A stretch of DNA of 64,000 nucleotides from the NCBI GenBank assembly GCA_965205055.1, contig OZ242030.1, forward strand, positions 2,046,001-2,110,000. Direction: 5' to 3'. The notes under the pieces were generated by a model. That model saw only the letters and a list, made by a program, of their open reading frames with translations. It was not told the DNA's origin and did not search any database. Positions 47,024 to 55,768 of this stretch are shown here, one piece after another. This stretch comes from CBDBBY01 sp965205055 (lineage in GTDB: Bacteria > Pseudomonadota > Alphaproteobacteria > Rhodobacterales > Rhodobacteraceae). The translations under genes and the position numbers were made by a program. The first letter of the stretch is position 1. The number at the start of each line of letters is the position of its first letter.

Positions 47024-47044
47024 CGCTCAATGCTATAGAACTTG

Positions 47045-47071
47045 CGGAAGGAGCCTGCGTGGCTCCTTCCG
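47045..47071 (+). promoter_or_regulatory. Intercistronic stem-loop after the binding-protein gene
   Basis: CGGAAGGAGCC, loop TGCGT, GGCTCCTTCCG form a perfect 11-bp stem without a T-run. Placed 21 bp past the stop codon, it is likely to protect the upstream mRNA from 3' exonucleases or partly stop transcription, so that binding protein exceeds membrane subunits. Confidence 0.75.
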
Positions 47072-47100
47072 AACTGATTCATAACGGGGCTCTTTCCTGA

Positions 47101-48162
47101 ATGAATGCCGGAACGAGTGATAACGGCAAGCCTCCCATGAGCGACGATAGCTTCGCAACATTCGAAAACCGCCCGGTCGGCGGCGTTGCCCGAGTGCACA
47201 GGTTTTTGCATTCCAATCCGACCGCAGCGCCGCTCGTTGTGTTTTTCCTGAGCGTGGCGGCCTTCGGACTCGTCGCGGGCGAAAGATTTTTCACGCCGTT
47301 CAATTTCTCGCTGATCATACAGCAGGTCACGGTGATCGGCATCTTGGGGATCGCCCAGACGCTGATCATCATCTCGGCGGGCATCGACCTCTCCGTTGCG
47401 GCGATCATGGTGCTGAGTTCGGTGGTGATGGGCCGCATCGGCGTCGTTCACGGCCTGCCGGTCGAGCTCGCCTTGTTTTTGGGATTGCTGACCGGGACTG
47501 CCTGCGGGTGTTTGAACGGCCTGCTGATAACGAGATTCCGCCTTCCGCCGTTCATCGTCACCCTTGGAACCTGGTCGATATTTTTCGCGTTGAATCTCTG
47601 GCTTTCGGGGGCACAGACCGTCCGCTCGTCCGACATTGACAAGATTGCGCCGGCGCTCAAATTCTTCGGCGCGCGGGTCGACGTGTTCGGGGCCCAGTTC
47701 ACCTACGGCTCGTTCCTGATGTTCGGCCTGTTCGCGCTGTTCTGGTATATTTTGAATTGGACGGCGTGGGGACGCAGAGTCTACGCGGTCGGGGACGACA
47801 AGGATGCCGCAGAACTCGCGGGCGTACGTTCGGACCGAATGCTTGTATCGATCTATACCGTCGCAGGCCTGATATGCGCGCTTGGCGGCTGGGTGGCGAT
47901 CGGCCGGTTGGGATCTGTAAGCCCGCAAAGCTTTTATGAAGGAAATCTGGATGCGATCACCGCCGTCGTGATCGGCGGCTGCTCCCTGTTCGGCGGTCGC
48001 GGTTCAATCATAGGCACTTTGATCGGCGCCCTGATCGTGGGCGTGTTCCGGTCCGGCTTGAAGATCGCTGGCGTGGAAGTGCTTTGGCAAGAATTCACCG
48101 TCGGCGCCTTGATCATCGCGGCTGTTGCAATGGATCAGTGGATTCGGAAGGTGGCGAGGTGA
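47101..48162 (+). CDS. Sugar ABC transporter permease (FrcC/RbsC type)
   Basis: Three hundred and fifty-three residues (MSDDSF 12 codons in is also possible). About ten hydrophobic helices. Conserved CUT2 permease stretches are LIIISAGIDLSVAAIMVLSS, LPPFIVTLGTWSIFFALNLW and GGCSLFGGRGSIIGTLIGAL, which includes the EAA-like loop contacting the ATPase. Its TGA overlaps the GTG start of the ATPase gene. It forms the membrane pore for the sugar bound by the upstream periplasmic protein. Confidence 0.92.
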   Translation: MNAGTSDNGKPPMSDDSFATFENRPVGGVARVHRFLHSNPTAAPLVVFFLSVAAFGLVAGERFFTPFNFSLIIQQVTVIGILGIAQTLIIISAGIDLSVAAIMVLSSVVMGRIGVVHGLPVELALFLGLLTGTACGCLNGLLITRFRLPPFIVTLGTWSIFFALNLWLSGAQTVRSSDIDKIAPALKFFGARVDVFGAQFTYGSFLMFGLFALFWYILNWTAWGRRVYAVGDDKDAAELAGVRSDRMLVSIYTVAGLICALGGWVAIGRLGSVSPQSFYEGNLDAITAVVIGGCSLFGGRGSIIGTLIGALIVGVFRSGLKIAGVEVLWQEFTVGALIIAAVAMDQWIRKVAR

Positions 48163-48929
48163 AGCAACCTGTCCTGCAGGCTCGCGGATTGACGAAGCAT
48201 TTCGGGCGCGTCGTTGCGATGGACGGATGCGACTTCGATCTCGAGCCCGGCGAGATTCTTGCGGTCATCGGCGACAACGGCGCGGGCAAATCCACGCTGA
48301 TCAAAGCGCTCTCCGGCGCAGTCGCGCCGGATTCCGGCCAGATTCTGCTTGAGGGCAAACAGGTCGAATTCCAGTCGCCGATCGATGCCCGCCGCTCCGG
48401 AATCGAAACCGTGTATCAGAACTTGGCTCTGCTGCCCGCGCTGTCGATAGTGGACAACATGTTTCTCGGGCGCGAACTGCGTTCGCCCGGTTTCGCGGGC
48501 CGCCTGCTCAGACGGCTTGATCGTGATGCGATGCGAACATTTGCGCGTGAAAAACTGGCGGAACTCGGTTTGCTGACGATTCAGAACATCGACCAAACGG
48601 TGGAAACGCTTTCCGGCGGGCAGCGCCAGGGAATCGCGGTCGTTCGCGCGGTCGCGTTCGGGTCCAAGGTCGTAATCATGGACGAGCCGACCGCTGCGCT
48701 CGGCGTGCGAGAAGGACGGCGGGTGCTGGATCTGATTCGGGACGTCAAAGAACGCGGAATGCCGATCGTGCTGATTTCGCACAACATGCCGCATGTGTTC
48801 GAAGTGGCCGACAGGATTCACGTGCATAGGCTGGGCAAGCGGATTGCCGTTCTGGATCCGAAATCCGTCGACATGGCCGACGCGGTTGCGATCATGACCG
48901 GGGCGGTTGCGCCTCCCAACGTGCATTGA
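48159..48929 (+). CDS. Sugar ABC transporter ATP-binding protein (FrcA type)
   Basis: Two hundred and fifty-six residues from GTG 48159, which overlaps the permease stop. Walker A VIGDNGAGKSTLIKALSG, signature TLSGGQRQGIAVVRA, Walker B VVIMDEPTAALGV and the switch His in VLISHNMPHVF are present. It has a single nucleotide-binding domain like FrcA, not the duplicated form of RbsA. It powers uptake with the permease and binding protein. The earlier in-frame codons overlap the permease too deeply to be the start. Confidence 0.93.
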   Translation: MKQPVLQARGLTKHFGRVVAMDGCDFDLEPGEILAVIGDNGAGKSTLIKALSGAVAPDSGQILLEGKQVEFQSPIDARRSGIETVYQNLALLPALSIVDNMFLGRELRSPGFAGRLLRRLDRDAMRTFAREKLAELGLLTIQNIDQTVETLSGGQRQGIAVVRAVAFGSKVVIMDEPTAALGVREGRRVLDLIRDVKERGMPIVLISHNMPHVFEVADRIHVHRLGKRIAVLDPKSVDMADAVAIMTGAVAPPNVH

Positions 48930-49347
48930 GCCTGCGTCATTTTCGCGTGAATGAACGCAATGATGCCATTTTGATATCGATCTGCATGATCCGCGTCAAA
49001 AACTGTTCGCCGACTTGATTTCAGGCCGCGCACTGCGAGCGCCGGCGACGTTCATAGCGCTTGATTCCGGATCCGATCGCCGGACATTTTTGGCAATCAG
49101 AGCTGGCTCTGGGATTGCGTCGCCGAAGATGGCGTCGACAATCTTTCGTGCTGTTTCGAATTTTCGCAGCGTGCTCGAATTCGCTGGTCTCCGCCCCGAT
49201 GCTCATGCGAAATCGCGACGACTTCCGTCGGCACGGAACGGGTCTCCGCCGTCCTGCCATTGACTGGACTGCTTAAATGGAAAACAAGCATCGTCGCGTC
49301 GCGGCCTACGATTGGCGCTGAGCGTAAACCGAAGCGAGGTGGGGATA
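48930..49347. other. No gene recognised
   Basis: Spacer between the sugar transporter operon and the ring-degradation operon. The short frames present look random. GCGAGGTGGGGATA just before the next start is its ribosome-binding site. Confidence 0.4.
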
Positions 49348-50208
49348 GTGTCGAACGACAGGCTGGTGCTCTTGGGCACCAAAGGCGGGCCATCGATAAG
49401 AACGGTCGAACGAATGCCCACGTCCTCGCTGGTGGAAATCGGCGGCAAGACAATCGTGGTCGACTGCGGCCTCGGAGTGACCAGGGGCGTGGTCGGCGCC
49501 GGCGTGCAATTGGCGGACATCGATTCCATATTCATCACCCACTTGCATTCGGACCATGTTCTCGAACTCGGGCCGCTGCTTCACACGGCTTGGACCACTG
49601 GTTTGTCCAAGGAAGTCGATGTTTTCGGTCCGGTCGGCACCCGCGAATATTTGGACGGATTCTTTCAGTCCATGAAATACGACATTGATCTTCGGATTGG
49701 CGACGAAGGCAGAAACGACATCCGCGAACTGACGCAGCTGCGCGAGTTCGGCGAAGGTTCGGTCGGCGGCGGCGAGCTGGCCGTCAATGCGCTGCGGGTC
49801 GTCCACCCTCCGGTGGACGAATGCTACGCATTGTCTTTCGAAGCCGGCGGCTGGAAGGTCACCTTCAGTTCCGACACGAATTACTTCCCGCCCTTGATTG
49901 AATTCGCAAAGGACAGCGACATTCTGGTCCACGAAGCCATGCTGTCGAAGGGAATCGACAAATTGGTCGCGCGAACCAAAAACGCTTCAAGATTGCGGGA
50001 GCATCTGCTGGCAAGCCACACCGATATCAAGGACGTCGCCAAAATCGCGGAATCGGCGAATGTGCGCCACCTCGTTCTGCACCACCTTGTTCCGGTCGGC
50101 GTAGGAAATTTTGGTCAATCCGACTGGCTGGCCGATGCGGCGGGCTACACGAAAGGGCGGATATCCCTGGGCGAGGACGGAATGGAAATCAGAAGGAGCA
50201 TGCCTTGA
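49348..50208 (+). CDS. Metallo-beta-lactamase-fold hydrolase
   Basis: Two hundred and eighty-six residues from GTG 49348 (VSNDRLVLLGTKGGPS), with GAGGTGGGG just upstream. The metal motif is HLHSDH (His65, His67, Asp69, His70), followed by FSSDTNYFPPL and a C-terminal LVLHHLVP, all typical of the RNase Z/arylsulfatase-like MBL subgroup. It is the first gene of a five-gene operon with an FAH-family hydrolase, a second MBL protein, an FAD monooxygenase and DUF2783. Possible roles are lactone or thioester hydrolysis in ring breakdown. Confidence 0.85.
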   Translation: MSNDRLVLLGTKGGPSIRTVERMPTSSLVEIGGKTIVVDCGLGVTRGVVGAGVQLADIDSIFITHLHSDHVLELGPLLHTAWTTGLSKEVDVFGPVGTREYLDGFFQSMKYDIDLRIGDEGRNDIRELTQLREFGEGSVGGGELAVNALRVVHPPVDECYALSFEAGGWKVTFSSDTNYFPPLIEFAKDSDILVHEAMLSKGIDKLVARTKNASRLREHLLASHTDIKDVAKIAESANVRHLVLHHLVPVGVGNFGQSDWLADAAGYTKGRISLGEDGMEIRRSMP

Positions 50209-51215
50209 AACTCGCATCGTTGAGAGATGGCTCCAGAGACGGCAGACTTGCGGTCGTTTCGAAGGACCTGAAAAGGTGCGTCAGCGCCGGAGCCGCGGCG
50301 CCGACGCTGCAAAGCGCGCTGGAAAACTGGAACGAAGTCGAGCCGGAGCTGCGCGGACTTGAGCAGGAGCTGAACAGCGGCGCTGACGCCGAACCGTTCG
50401 ATGAATCCAAGGCGCTTTCGCCGTTGCCGAGAGCGTATCAGTGGGCGGACGGGTCATCGTACCTGAACCACGTCGAACTCGTCAGGCGCGCCCGAGGCTC
50501 CGAGATGCCGCCGAGCTTTTTCGAGGATCCGCTGATGTATCAAGGCGGGTCCGACCATTTTCTTGCGCCCAGAGGACCCATTCCGATGGCGGACGAGGGA
50601 TGGGGCATCGACATGGAAGCCGAAGTCGCCGTCGTGCTCGGCGATGTGCCGGCGGGAACGGACAGGGAGGAAGCGAAAACCTGCATCCGGCTGGTCATGC
50701 TGGTCAACGACGTCAGCTTGCGGAATCTGACTCCTGCCGAGTTGGCGAAGGGGTTCGGTTTCTTCCAGTCGAAGCCGCCCACGGCCTTCTCGCCGGTCGC
50801 GGTGACCCCGGACGAATTGGGAGGTGCGTGGGACGGCGGGCGGGTATCGCTTCCGCTCTGCGTGGACGTGAACGGAAAGCCTTTCGGGAGAGCGAATGCC
50901 GGACAAGACATGACCTTCGACTTTCCGCGCCTGATCGAGCATGCCGCCAAGACAAGGCCGCTTTCAGCAGGAAGCATCCTGGGCTCCGGCACCGTTTCCA
51001 ACAAAATCGACGGAAAGCCGGCAAAGCCGATCAATCAAGGCGGCGTCGGATATTCATGCATCGCAGAGGTACGGATGATCGAAACGATAGAATCCGGAAA
51101 GCCGGCGACTCCGTTCCTGCAGTTCGGCGATACCGTCCGAATCTGGATGGAGGACAGCAGCGGACGCTCGATATTTGGACTGATCGATCAGACCGTCGTG
51201 AAATTCGGAGATTGA
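50205..51215 (+). CDS. Fumarylacetoacetate hydrolase-family protein
   Basis: Three hundred and thirty-six residues from TTG 50205, overlapping the previous stop (ATGCCTTGA). YQGGSDHFLAPRGPIPM and IDMEAEVAVVLGDVPAG contain the metal-binding Glu-x-Glu. LVNDVSLRNLTPAELAKGFG and GSGTVSNKIDGKPAKPI are characteristic of the 330-residue bacterial FahA branch, which hydrolyses C-C bonds of fumarylacetoacetate or fumarylpyruvate. With maiA at 44.6 kb it could complete homogentisate or gentisate degradation, although no ring-cleaving dioxygenase is in the window. Confidence 0.88.
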   Translation: MKLASLRDGSRDGRLAVVSKDLKRCVSAGAAAPTLQSALENWNEVEPELRGLEQELNSGADAEPFDESKALSPLPRAYQWADGSSYLNHVELVRRARGSEMPPSFFEDPLMYQGGSDHFLAPRGPIPMADEGWGIDMEAEVAVVLGDVPAGTDREEAKTCIRLVMLVNDVSLRNLTPAELAKGFGFFQSKPPTAFSPVAVTPDELGGAWDGGRVSLPLCVDVNGKPFGRANAGQDMTFDFPRLIEHAAKTRPLSAGSILGSGTVSNKIDGKPAKPINQGGVGYSCIAEVRMIETIESGKPATPFLQFGDTVRIWMEDSSGRSIFGLIDQTVVKFGD

Positions 51216-51218
51216 AAC

Positions 51219-52169
51219 ATGACGCAAAATTTCGCCTCGACAGGAGACTTGTCGGACAAAGAGACGACCTTCGCCGAGATCGGGAAAGACATCTACGCGT
51301 TCACAGCCGAAGGGGACCCCAACTCGGGGGTGGTCGTCGGCGACGATTCCGTGCTGGTGGTTGAAGCTCAAGCCACGCCGCAGCTGGCCGAAAGAGTGAT
51401 CGCGGAAATCCGGAATGTCACCGACAAGCCGATCTCGCACCTCGTGCTCACGCATTACCACGCGGTCCGCGTGCTGGGCGCCTCCGCCTACGGCGCTTCG
51501 CAGGTGATCATGTCGGAAACGGCGCGATCGATGGTCGCCGAGCGCGGCATGGAAGACTGGAAAAGCGAGTTCCAAAGGTTTCCGCGGCTGTTCAAAGGCC
51601 ACGAAACCATTCCGGGATTGACTTGGCCGACGACGACGTTTTCGGACCGAATGACCGTCTTTCTCGGAAACCGCAAAGTCGAAATCATGCATCTGGGACG
51701 CGCCCATACTGCGGGCGACGCAGTGGTCTGGGTGCCGGACGAGCAAGTCATGTTCACTGGCGACATCGTAGAGTACCGATCAGCCTGCTACTGCGGAGAC
51801 GGCCATTTCGGCGACTGGGACGACACGCTCGACGCGGTTGAATTTTTCGCGCCGGACGCGATCGCTCCCGGCAGAGGAGACGCGCTCGTCGGAGACGAGA
51901 TGGTCGCGTCAGGCATTGAATGCACGCGGGAATTTCTCGAGTCGATGTATCGGCCGGTGGAACGCGTTGCGTCGCGCAACGGCTCGTTGAAAGAAGCATG
52001 GAACTTGGTGCGCGCCGAATGCGACAGCAAGTATTCCGATTACGCGATCTACGAACATTGCCTCCCGTTCAACGTGGCCAGGGCATACGATGAAGCCGTC
52101 GGCATCGACACCCCCAGGATATGGACGGCGGAACGCGATCTGGAGATGTGGAAGGCGCTGCAAGACTAG
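51219..52169 (+). CDS. MBL-fold protein with non-canonical metal motif (HYHAVR)
   Basis: Three hundred and sixteen residues. The fold is clear (GVVVGDDSVLVVEAQATPQL, SHLVLTHYHAVRVLGASAY, HLGRAHTAGDAVVW, VMFTGDIVEY). The first metal motif HxHxDH is HYHAVR at 79-84, missing the Asp and the third His, so only part of the zinc site remains. The substitution recurs in a recognised subgroup found beside aromatic-degradation genes, so it is probably a family feature and not recent damage. It starts three bases after the FAH-family gene and is co-transcribed. Confidence 0.85.
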   Translation: MTQNFASTGDLSDKETTFAEIGKDIYAFTAEGDPNSGVVVGDDSVLVVEAQATPQLAERVIAEIRNVTDKPISHLVLTHYHAVRVLGASAYGASQVIMSETARSMVAERGMEDWKSEFQRFPRLFKGHETIPGLTWPTTTFSDRMTVFLGNRKVEIMHLGRAHTAGDAVVWVPDEQVMFTGDIVEYRSACYCGDGHFGDWDDTLDAVEFFAPDAIAPGRGDALVGDEMVASGIECTREFLESMYRPVERVASRNGSLKEAWNLVRAECDSKYSDYAIYEHCLPFNVARAYDEAVGIDTPRIWTAERDLEMWKALQD

Positions 52170-52234
52170 CTGCCGAGTCGGCCGGTCCGTGAATTCCGCG
52201 GAGACCCGGCGTCCAGCATTTGCGGGAACAAACA

Positions 52235-53785
52235 ATGCCGGTTGAGTCGAGGACATTCGAAAGCAAGCCTCCGCCGGGGCTTGCCGGGCCGGAGCCGCGC
52301 AAGCCGATTGTGATTGTCGGCGCAGGGCCGGTCGGGCTGGCCGCGGCCATCGAGCTTGCGAATTTCGGCATGCCGAGCGTCGTGCTCGACGACAACAACA
52401 CGGTATCCGTAGGATCGCGCGCGATCTGCTGGTCGAAGCGGTCTCTCGAAATCTTCGACAGGCTGGGGGTCGGAGACAAGGTTGTCGACAAAGGCGTGAT
52501 CTGGCAGGTCGGCAGGACATTCCATCGCGACCGCGAAATCTTCAATTTCGATCTGCTCCCTGAAGCCGGACACAAGCGTCCCGCATTCGTGAACCTTCAG
52601 CAATACTACGTCGAGGAGTATCTGCTCGAACAGGCATTGTCCCTGGACCTGATCGATTTGCGCTTTCTGAATCGCGTGGAGAAAATCGAATTCAACGACG
52701 AATGCGCGGTCGCGGAAATCCGGACGCCAAACGGCTCCTATCGGCTTGAATCGGAATATCTTCTAGCCTGCGACGGCGTTCGGTCGACGGTCCGTTCGGA
52801 ACTGGGGCTGGACTTCGCAGGGGAAGTTTTTGAAGAGCGCTTTCTGATTGCGGACGTCAAGCTGGAGGGCGACATTCCTTCGGAGCGCCGCTTCTGGTTC
52901 GAACCGACTTTCCACAATGGGCAATCGGCGCTTCTTCACAAGCAACCCGACGACATCTACCGGATCGATCTGCAGCTTGGGCCCGATGCCGACCCCGACC
53001 AAGAAAAACTTCCCGAGCGCGTCGCGCCAAGGATCGAGCAGGTCGTCGGCACGACGCGTTTCGATATCGAATGGGTATCGGTCTACAAGTTCCAATGCCG
53101 CCGCCTGGAGCGATTTCTGCATGGCAGGGTCATTTTTTTGGGCGATTCGGCGCACGTGGTATCGCCGTTCGGCGCGCGAGGCGGGAACGGCGGCTTGCAG
53201 GATGTCGACAACCTTTGCTGGAAACTGGCGGCGGTTCTGCAGGGGGGCGCTCCCGCGTCGATTCTGGAAAGCTACAATGAGGAACGGATCTTCGGCGCGG
53301 ACGAGAACATTGCGCATTCGACAAGGACCACAAAATTCATGACGCCCGCCCCGGGCATGGAAAGACGATTTCGAGACCGGGTGTTCCGCCTTGCGGGCAA
53401 GCATGAATTCGCGCGCGCCTGGGTGAATTCCGGCAGATTGTCGACCCCATGCGTCTATGAGGTTCCGGGCGCGGACGACCCGCGGCTTCCGAGCATCGCA
53501 AGGCCGGGGTCGGTCGCCTCGGATGCGCCGCAGCCGGACGGGTGGCTAATCGACAAGATCGGGCGAGAGCCGGTTCTGCTTCATGCGGGATGCAGCGTGC
53601 CCGAAGTCGCGGGATTGCGAACTTTGCAATTGGAATTGAATAAGTATGCGCGCGCCCGGTATTTGGGCGACCAGTCAAGCGCCGCGTACCTTGTTCGCCC
53701 TGATCAAGTCATAGCTTCCCGATGGGTCGAAGCCGATGCTGAATCCGTCAAGGAGGAGTTAGCCGCGATGTGGAAGGGCACTTAA
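52235..53785 (+). CDS. FAD-dependent aromatic-ring monooxygenase (PheA/TfdB/MhpA family)
   Basis: Five hundred and sixteen residues from ATG 52235. FAD-binding motifs are VIVGAGPVGLAAAIELAN, CDGVRSTVRSELGLDF (the DG fingerprint) and FLGDSAHVVSPFGARGGNGG with the GD motif. The C-terminal thioredoxin-like tail is short. These enzymes hydroxylate phenols, hydroxybenzoates or 3-(3-hydroxyphenyl)propionate with NAD(P)H and O2. DUF2783, a typical partner, follows after one base. It is located with FAH and MBL hydrolases in one operon, which suggests ring hydroxylation and later hydrolysis of the opened product. Confidence 0.88.
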   Translation: MPVESRTFESKPPPGLAGPEPRKPIVIVGAGPVGLAAAIELANFGMPSVVLDDNNTVSVGSRAICWSKRSLEIFDRLGVGDKVVDKGVIWQVGRTFHRDREIFNFDLLPEAGHKRPAFVNLQQYYVEEYLLEQALSLDLIDLRFLNRVEKIEFNDECAVAEIRTPNGSYRLESEYLLACDGVRSTVRSELGLDFAGEVFEERFLIADVKLEGDIPSERRFWFEPTFHNGQSALLHKQPDDIYRIDLQLGPDADPDQEKLPERVAPRIEQVVGTTRFDIEWVSVYKFQCRRLERFLHGRVIFLGDSAHVVSPFGARGGNGGLQDVDNLCWKLAAVLQGGAPASILESYNEERIFGADENIAHSTRTTKFMTPAPGMERRFRDRVFRLAGKHEFARAWVNSGRLSTPCVYEVPGADDPRLPSIARPGSVASDAPQPDGWLIDKIGREPVLLHAGCSVPEVAGLRTLQLELNKYARARYLGDQSSAAYLVRPDQVIASRWVEADAESVKEELAAMWKGT

Positions 53786-53786
53786 G

Positions 53787-53993
53787 ATGGGCAGACTAAT
53801 TTCCACCGGTCGAGCCGGCGACTTCGATAAGATTTATGACAGCCTCGTCAATGCATTCGCAGGATTGGATGACGAGCAGTGCCTCGACTTGTCGGCGGCG
53901 TTGCTGGTTACTCTGACCAATCATATCGGAAACGAAAGGATCATTAAGGAAGCGATTGAAATCGCGAAGGAGTCAATGGAAGACCCGGCCTGA
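53787..53993 (+). CDS. DUF2783 protein
   Basis: Sixty-eight residues, mostly helical (FDKIYDSLVNAFAGLDDEQC, ALLVTLTNHIGNERIIKEAI). It matches the DUF2783 pattern of small proteins found directly after FAD aromatic monooxygenases, as here. The role is unknown; it may assist the oxygenase. It is the last gene of the operon. The next 590 bp contain a decayed minus-strand acyl-CoA synthetase piece. Confidence 0.85.
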   Translation: MGRLISTGRAGDFDKIYDSLVNAFAGLDDEQCLDLSAALLVTLTNHIGNERIIKEAIEIAKESMEDPA

Positions 53994-54139
53994 AGCCGCA
54001 AGCGATGTCGTCGAACGCGACGAATCGCGATGCGGCGGGCCAAGCAGACAATCTTGATTCGATCCATTGCTGCGAAGCAGCCGGACGCATCGCTGCGACC
54101 AACGGCGTTTCGAAAGCAAGCCAGCCATTTGTTCGCGCA

Positions 54140-54289
54140 TTCCGAACCTTTGCGGTTCCCTGCAACGGTCGTGGGCATTTCGTCGACGATCCGGAAATGC
54201 GCCGGGATCTTGAAGCTGTCGAGCTCACCGTCGTGCATGATCATGTCCTTCAGGCGTCCGACGATGCGGAGGCATCCGTCCCGACCGCT
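54140..54289 (-). pseudogene. Remnant of acyl-CoA synthetase (AMP-binding) C-terminus
   Basis: On the minus strand RDGCLRIVGRLKDMIMHDGE is followed directly by SFKIPAHFRIVDEMPTTVAG. In the family these two pieces are the hinge (GRxKDMI..GGE) and the catalytic-Lys loop (YKIPRxxxFVDEFPxTxTGK), normally about 70 residues apart. The part between is deleted and the surrounding frame is not conserved. The final family Lys region reads AGNRKGSE. It is a dead fragment of a fatty-acid or aromatic-acid CoA ligase. Confidence 0.6.
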
Positions 54290-54473
54290 GCCTGCGACTG
54301 GTCGCGCAAAATTGCGTTCTTCGGCCATCTTCTCTTTCATCTGCGCTCGGCGGGTTCATCAGCAGCCAGATTGTGCCATCAGCGGAGCGGCAACGCTGCC
54401 GCCAGAAGTTCGGATTCGGATGCGGCGACAAGGGCCGCAGCCATCACATGCCGTTGTCTTCAGACTCATCTCG

Positions 54474-54501
54474 TTGACAATTGCCGATGTTCAGGTAGCT
54501 T
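54474..54501 (+). promoter_or_regulatory. Possible sigma-70-type promoter
   Basis: TTGACA at 54474-54479, a 16-base spacer and TAGCTT at 54496-54501. It lies 85 bp upstream of the small secreted-protein gene at 54587. Assigned from consensus only. Confidence 0.4.
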
Positions 54502-54586
54502 GGATCCTGCAATCGAATGCGCGGTTCCGGTGCCGGAACGCGCTCCGAAATGTCGGAATGCGGCAAATTATGCGGGAGAGACGATA

Positions 54587-54988
54587 ATGATCGGCGGAAC
54601 GACGAGGTGGCTTTCAATCATTGCGGTTGCAACTGCCGGTCTGCTGACCGCCCCGGCATCCGCTGACAATGACGATCTTGCGAAGGTGTTGCTCGGCGTT
54701 GCGGTAACCGGCGTCATCGCTCACGAGATTGCCAAACAAAACGAAGCGAAAAAGGCCGCGACCGCAAAAGCTGCGAAAGATGCGGCGAGTTGCGACAATC
54801 CGATTTGGAATGGCAAGCAGTGGGTCAACAGAAACGGCAAGCCTTGTCCCGGAAAAAGTTCGGCTGCGACTGTCAAACGCACGCCTGCGGTATGCTTGAG
54901 AGAGCGCTGGCAGAACAACCTCTTCATCAAGTATTTTGATCGAGATTGCATGAGGAGCGCGGGTTTCAGCCTTAGCTTCAGCAGGTAG
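54587..54988 (+). CDS. Small secreted Cys-containing protein of unknown function
   Basis: One hundred and thirty-three residues with a signal peptide (WLSIIAVATAGLLTAPASA/DN) and ribosome-binding site GGGAGAGACGATAATG. After LLGVAVTGVIAHEIAKQ (possibly a second short hydrophobic segment) come Lys/Ala-rich residues. A Cys-containing end follows with CDNPIWNGKQWVNRNGKPCP, CLRERWQNNLFIKYFDRDC, which could form disulphides. I do not recognise a family. It ends nine bases before rnhB and may be co-transcribed with it. Confidence 0.65.
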   Translation: MIGGTTRWLSIIAVATAGLLTAPASADNDDLAKVLLGVAVTGVIAHEIAKQNEAKKAATAKAAKDAASCDNPIWNGKQWVNRNGKPCPGKSSAATVKRTPAVCLRERWQNNLFIKYFDRDCMRSAGFSLSFSR

Positions 54989-54997
54989 ACGATCAAT

Positions 54998-55681
54998 TTG
55001 GACGCGGCGAAATCCGTTGGCTGCGCTCCTAATAGCCGACGACCCGACTGCTCCATCGAAGCGGAAAGGCGAGCGCAGGGCTATCGCCATATAGCCGGCG
55101 TCGATGAGGCGGGCCGAGGCGCGCTCGCAGGCCCGGTGGTCGCCGCAGCCGTCGAATTGCCCGTGGGTTGGGTGCCGAACGGTCTTGACGACTCAAAAAA
55201 ATTGGGATCGGCGCAGAGGGAAAAACTCTATCTGGAAATAGAAGAGCGAGCCGCGATCGGCGTCGGTTTCGCAGACATTGCGGAAATCGAACATCTCAAT
55301 ATCCTGCACGCGGCCATGCTCGCGATGCGCCGGGCCGCGGAAAACCTGAACGCCGACGTCGGCTTGCTGCTAATCGACGGAAATCGCGTGCCGGAAGGAC
55401 TGGCCGTCCCTGCAGAACCGGTCGTCGGAGGCGACGGCAAGTCGGCTTCGATAGCGGCAGCATCGGTCGTGGCGAAAGTCGTCAGGGACAAACTGATGTC
55501 CGAACTCTCAATCGAGCATCCCGGCTACGGCTGGAGCAAAAACAAGGGTTACGGCACGAAGCAGCACATCAGGGCAATTCAGGAAAACGGACCCACTGTC
55601 CAGCACCGTCTTTCGTTCGCGCCCGTGCGATTCGCCCAGACGCTGTTCCCGGCTGGCAACGAGCAGCAGCCCTCGGAATGA
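54998..55681 (+). CDS. rnhB: Ribonuclease HII
   Basis: Two hundred and twenty-seven residues from TTG 54998. The catalytic motif IAGVDEAGRGALAGPVVAAA provides Asp and Glu, LDDSKKLG and LLIDGNRVPEG follow, and VVGGDGKSASIAAASVVAKV gives the further Asp. GYGTKQHIRAIQENGPTVQHRLSF is the C-terminal signature. It removes RNA primers and misincorporated ribonucleotides from DNA. The N-terminal 28 residues are less conserved, so an internal start is possible. It precedes cobD by 87 bp. Confidence 0.93.
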   Translation: MDAAKSVGCAPNSRRPDCSIEAERRAQGYRHIAGVDEAGRGALAGPVVAAAVELPVGWVPNGLDDSKKLGSAQREKLYLEIEERAAIGVGFADIAEIEHLNILHAAMLAMRRAAENLNADVGLLLIDGNRVPEGLAVPAEPVVGGDGKSASIAAASVVAKVVRDKLMSELSIEHPGYGWSKNKGYGTKQHIRAIQENGPTVQHRLSFAPVRFAQTLFPAGNEQQPSE

Positions 55682-55768
55682 CCCTGCTCGCGAAAGATCG
55701 GAGGATCCCGCAATGAGGCGCGAGAAACACGTGTCCGGAGCGCGGATGATCCCCGGGAAGGGCCGGCG

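Noticed and set aside
46687..47928. 413-codon minus-strand frame across the binding-protein and permease genes
   Set aside because: Antisense to two well-supported genes, with no motif of its own.
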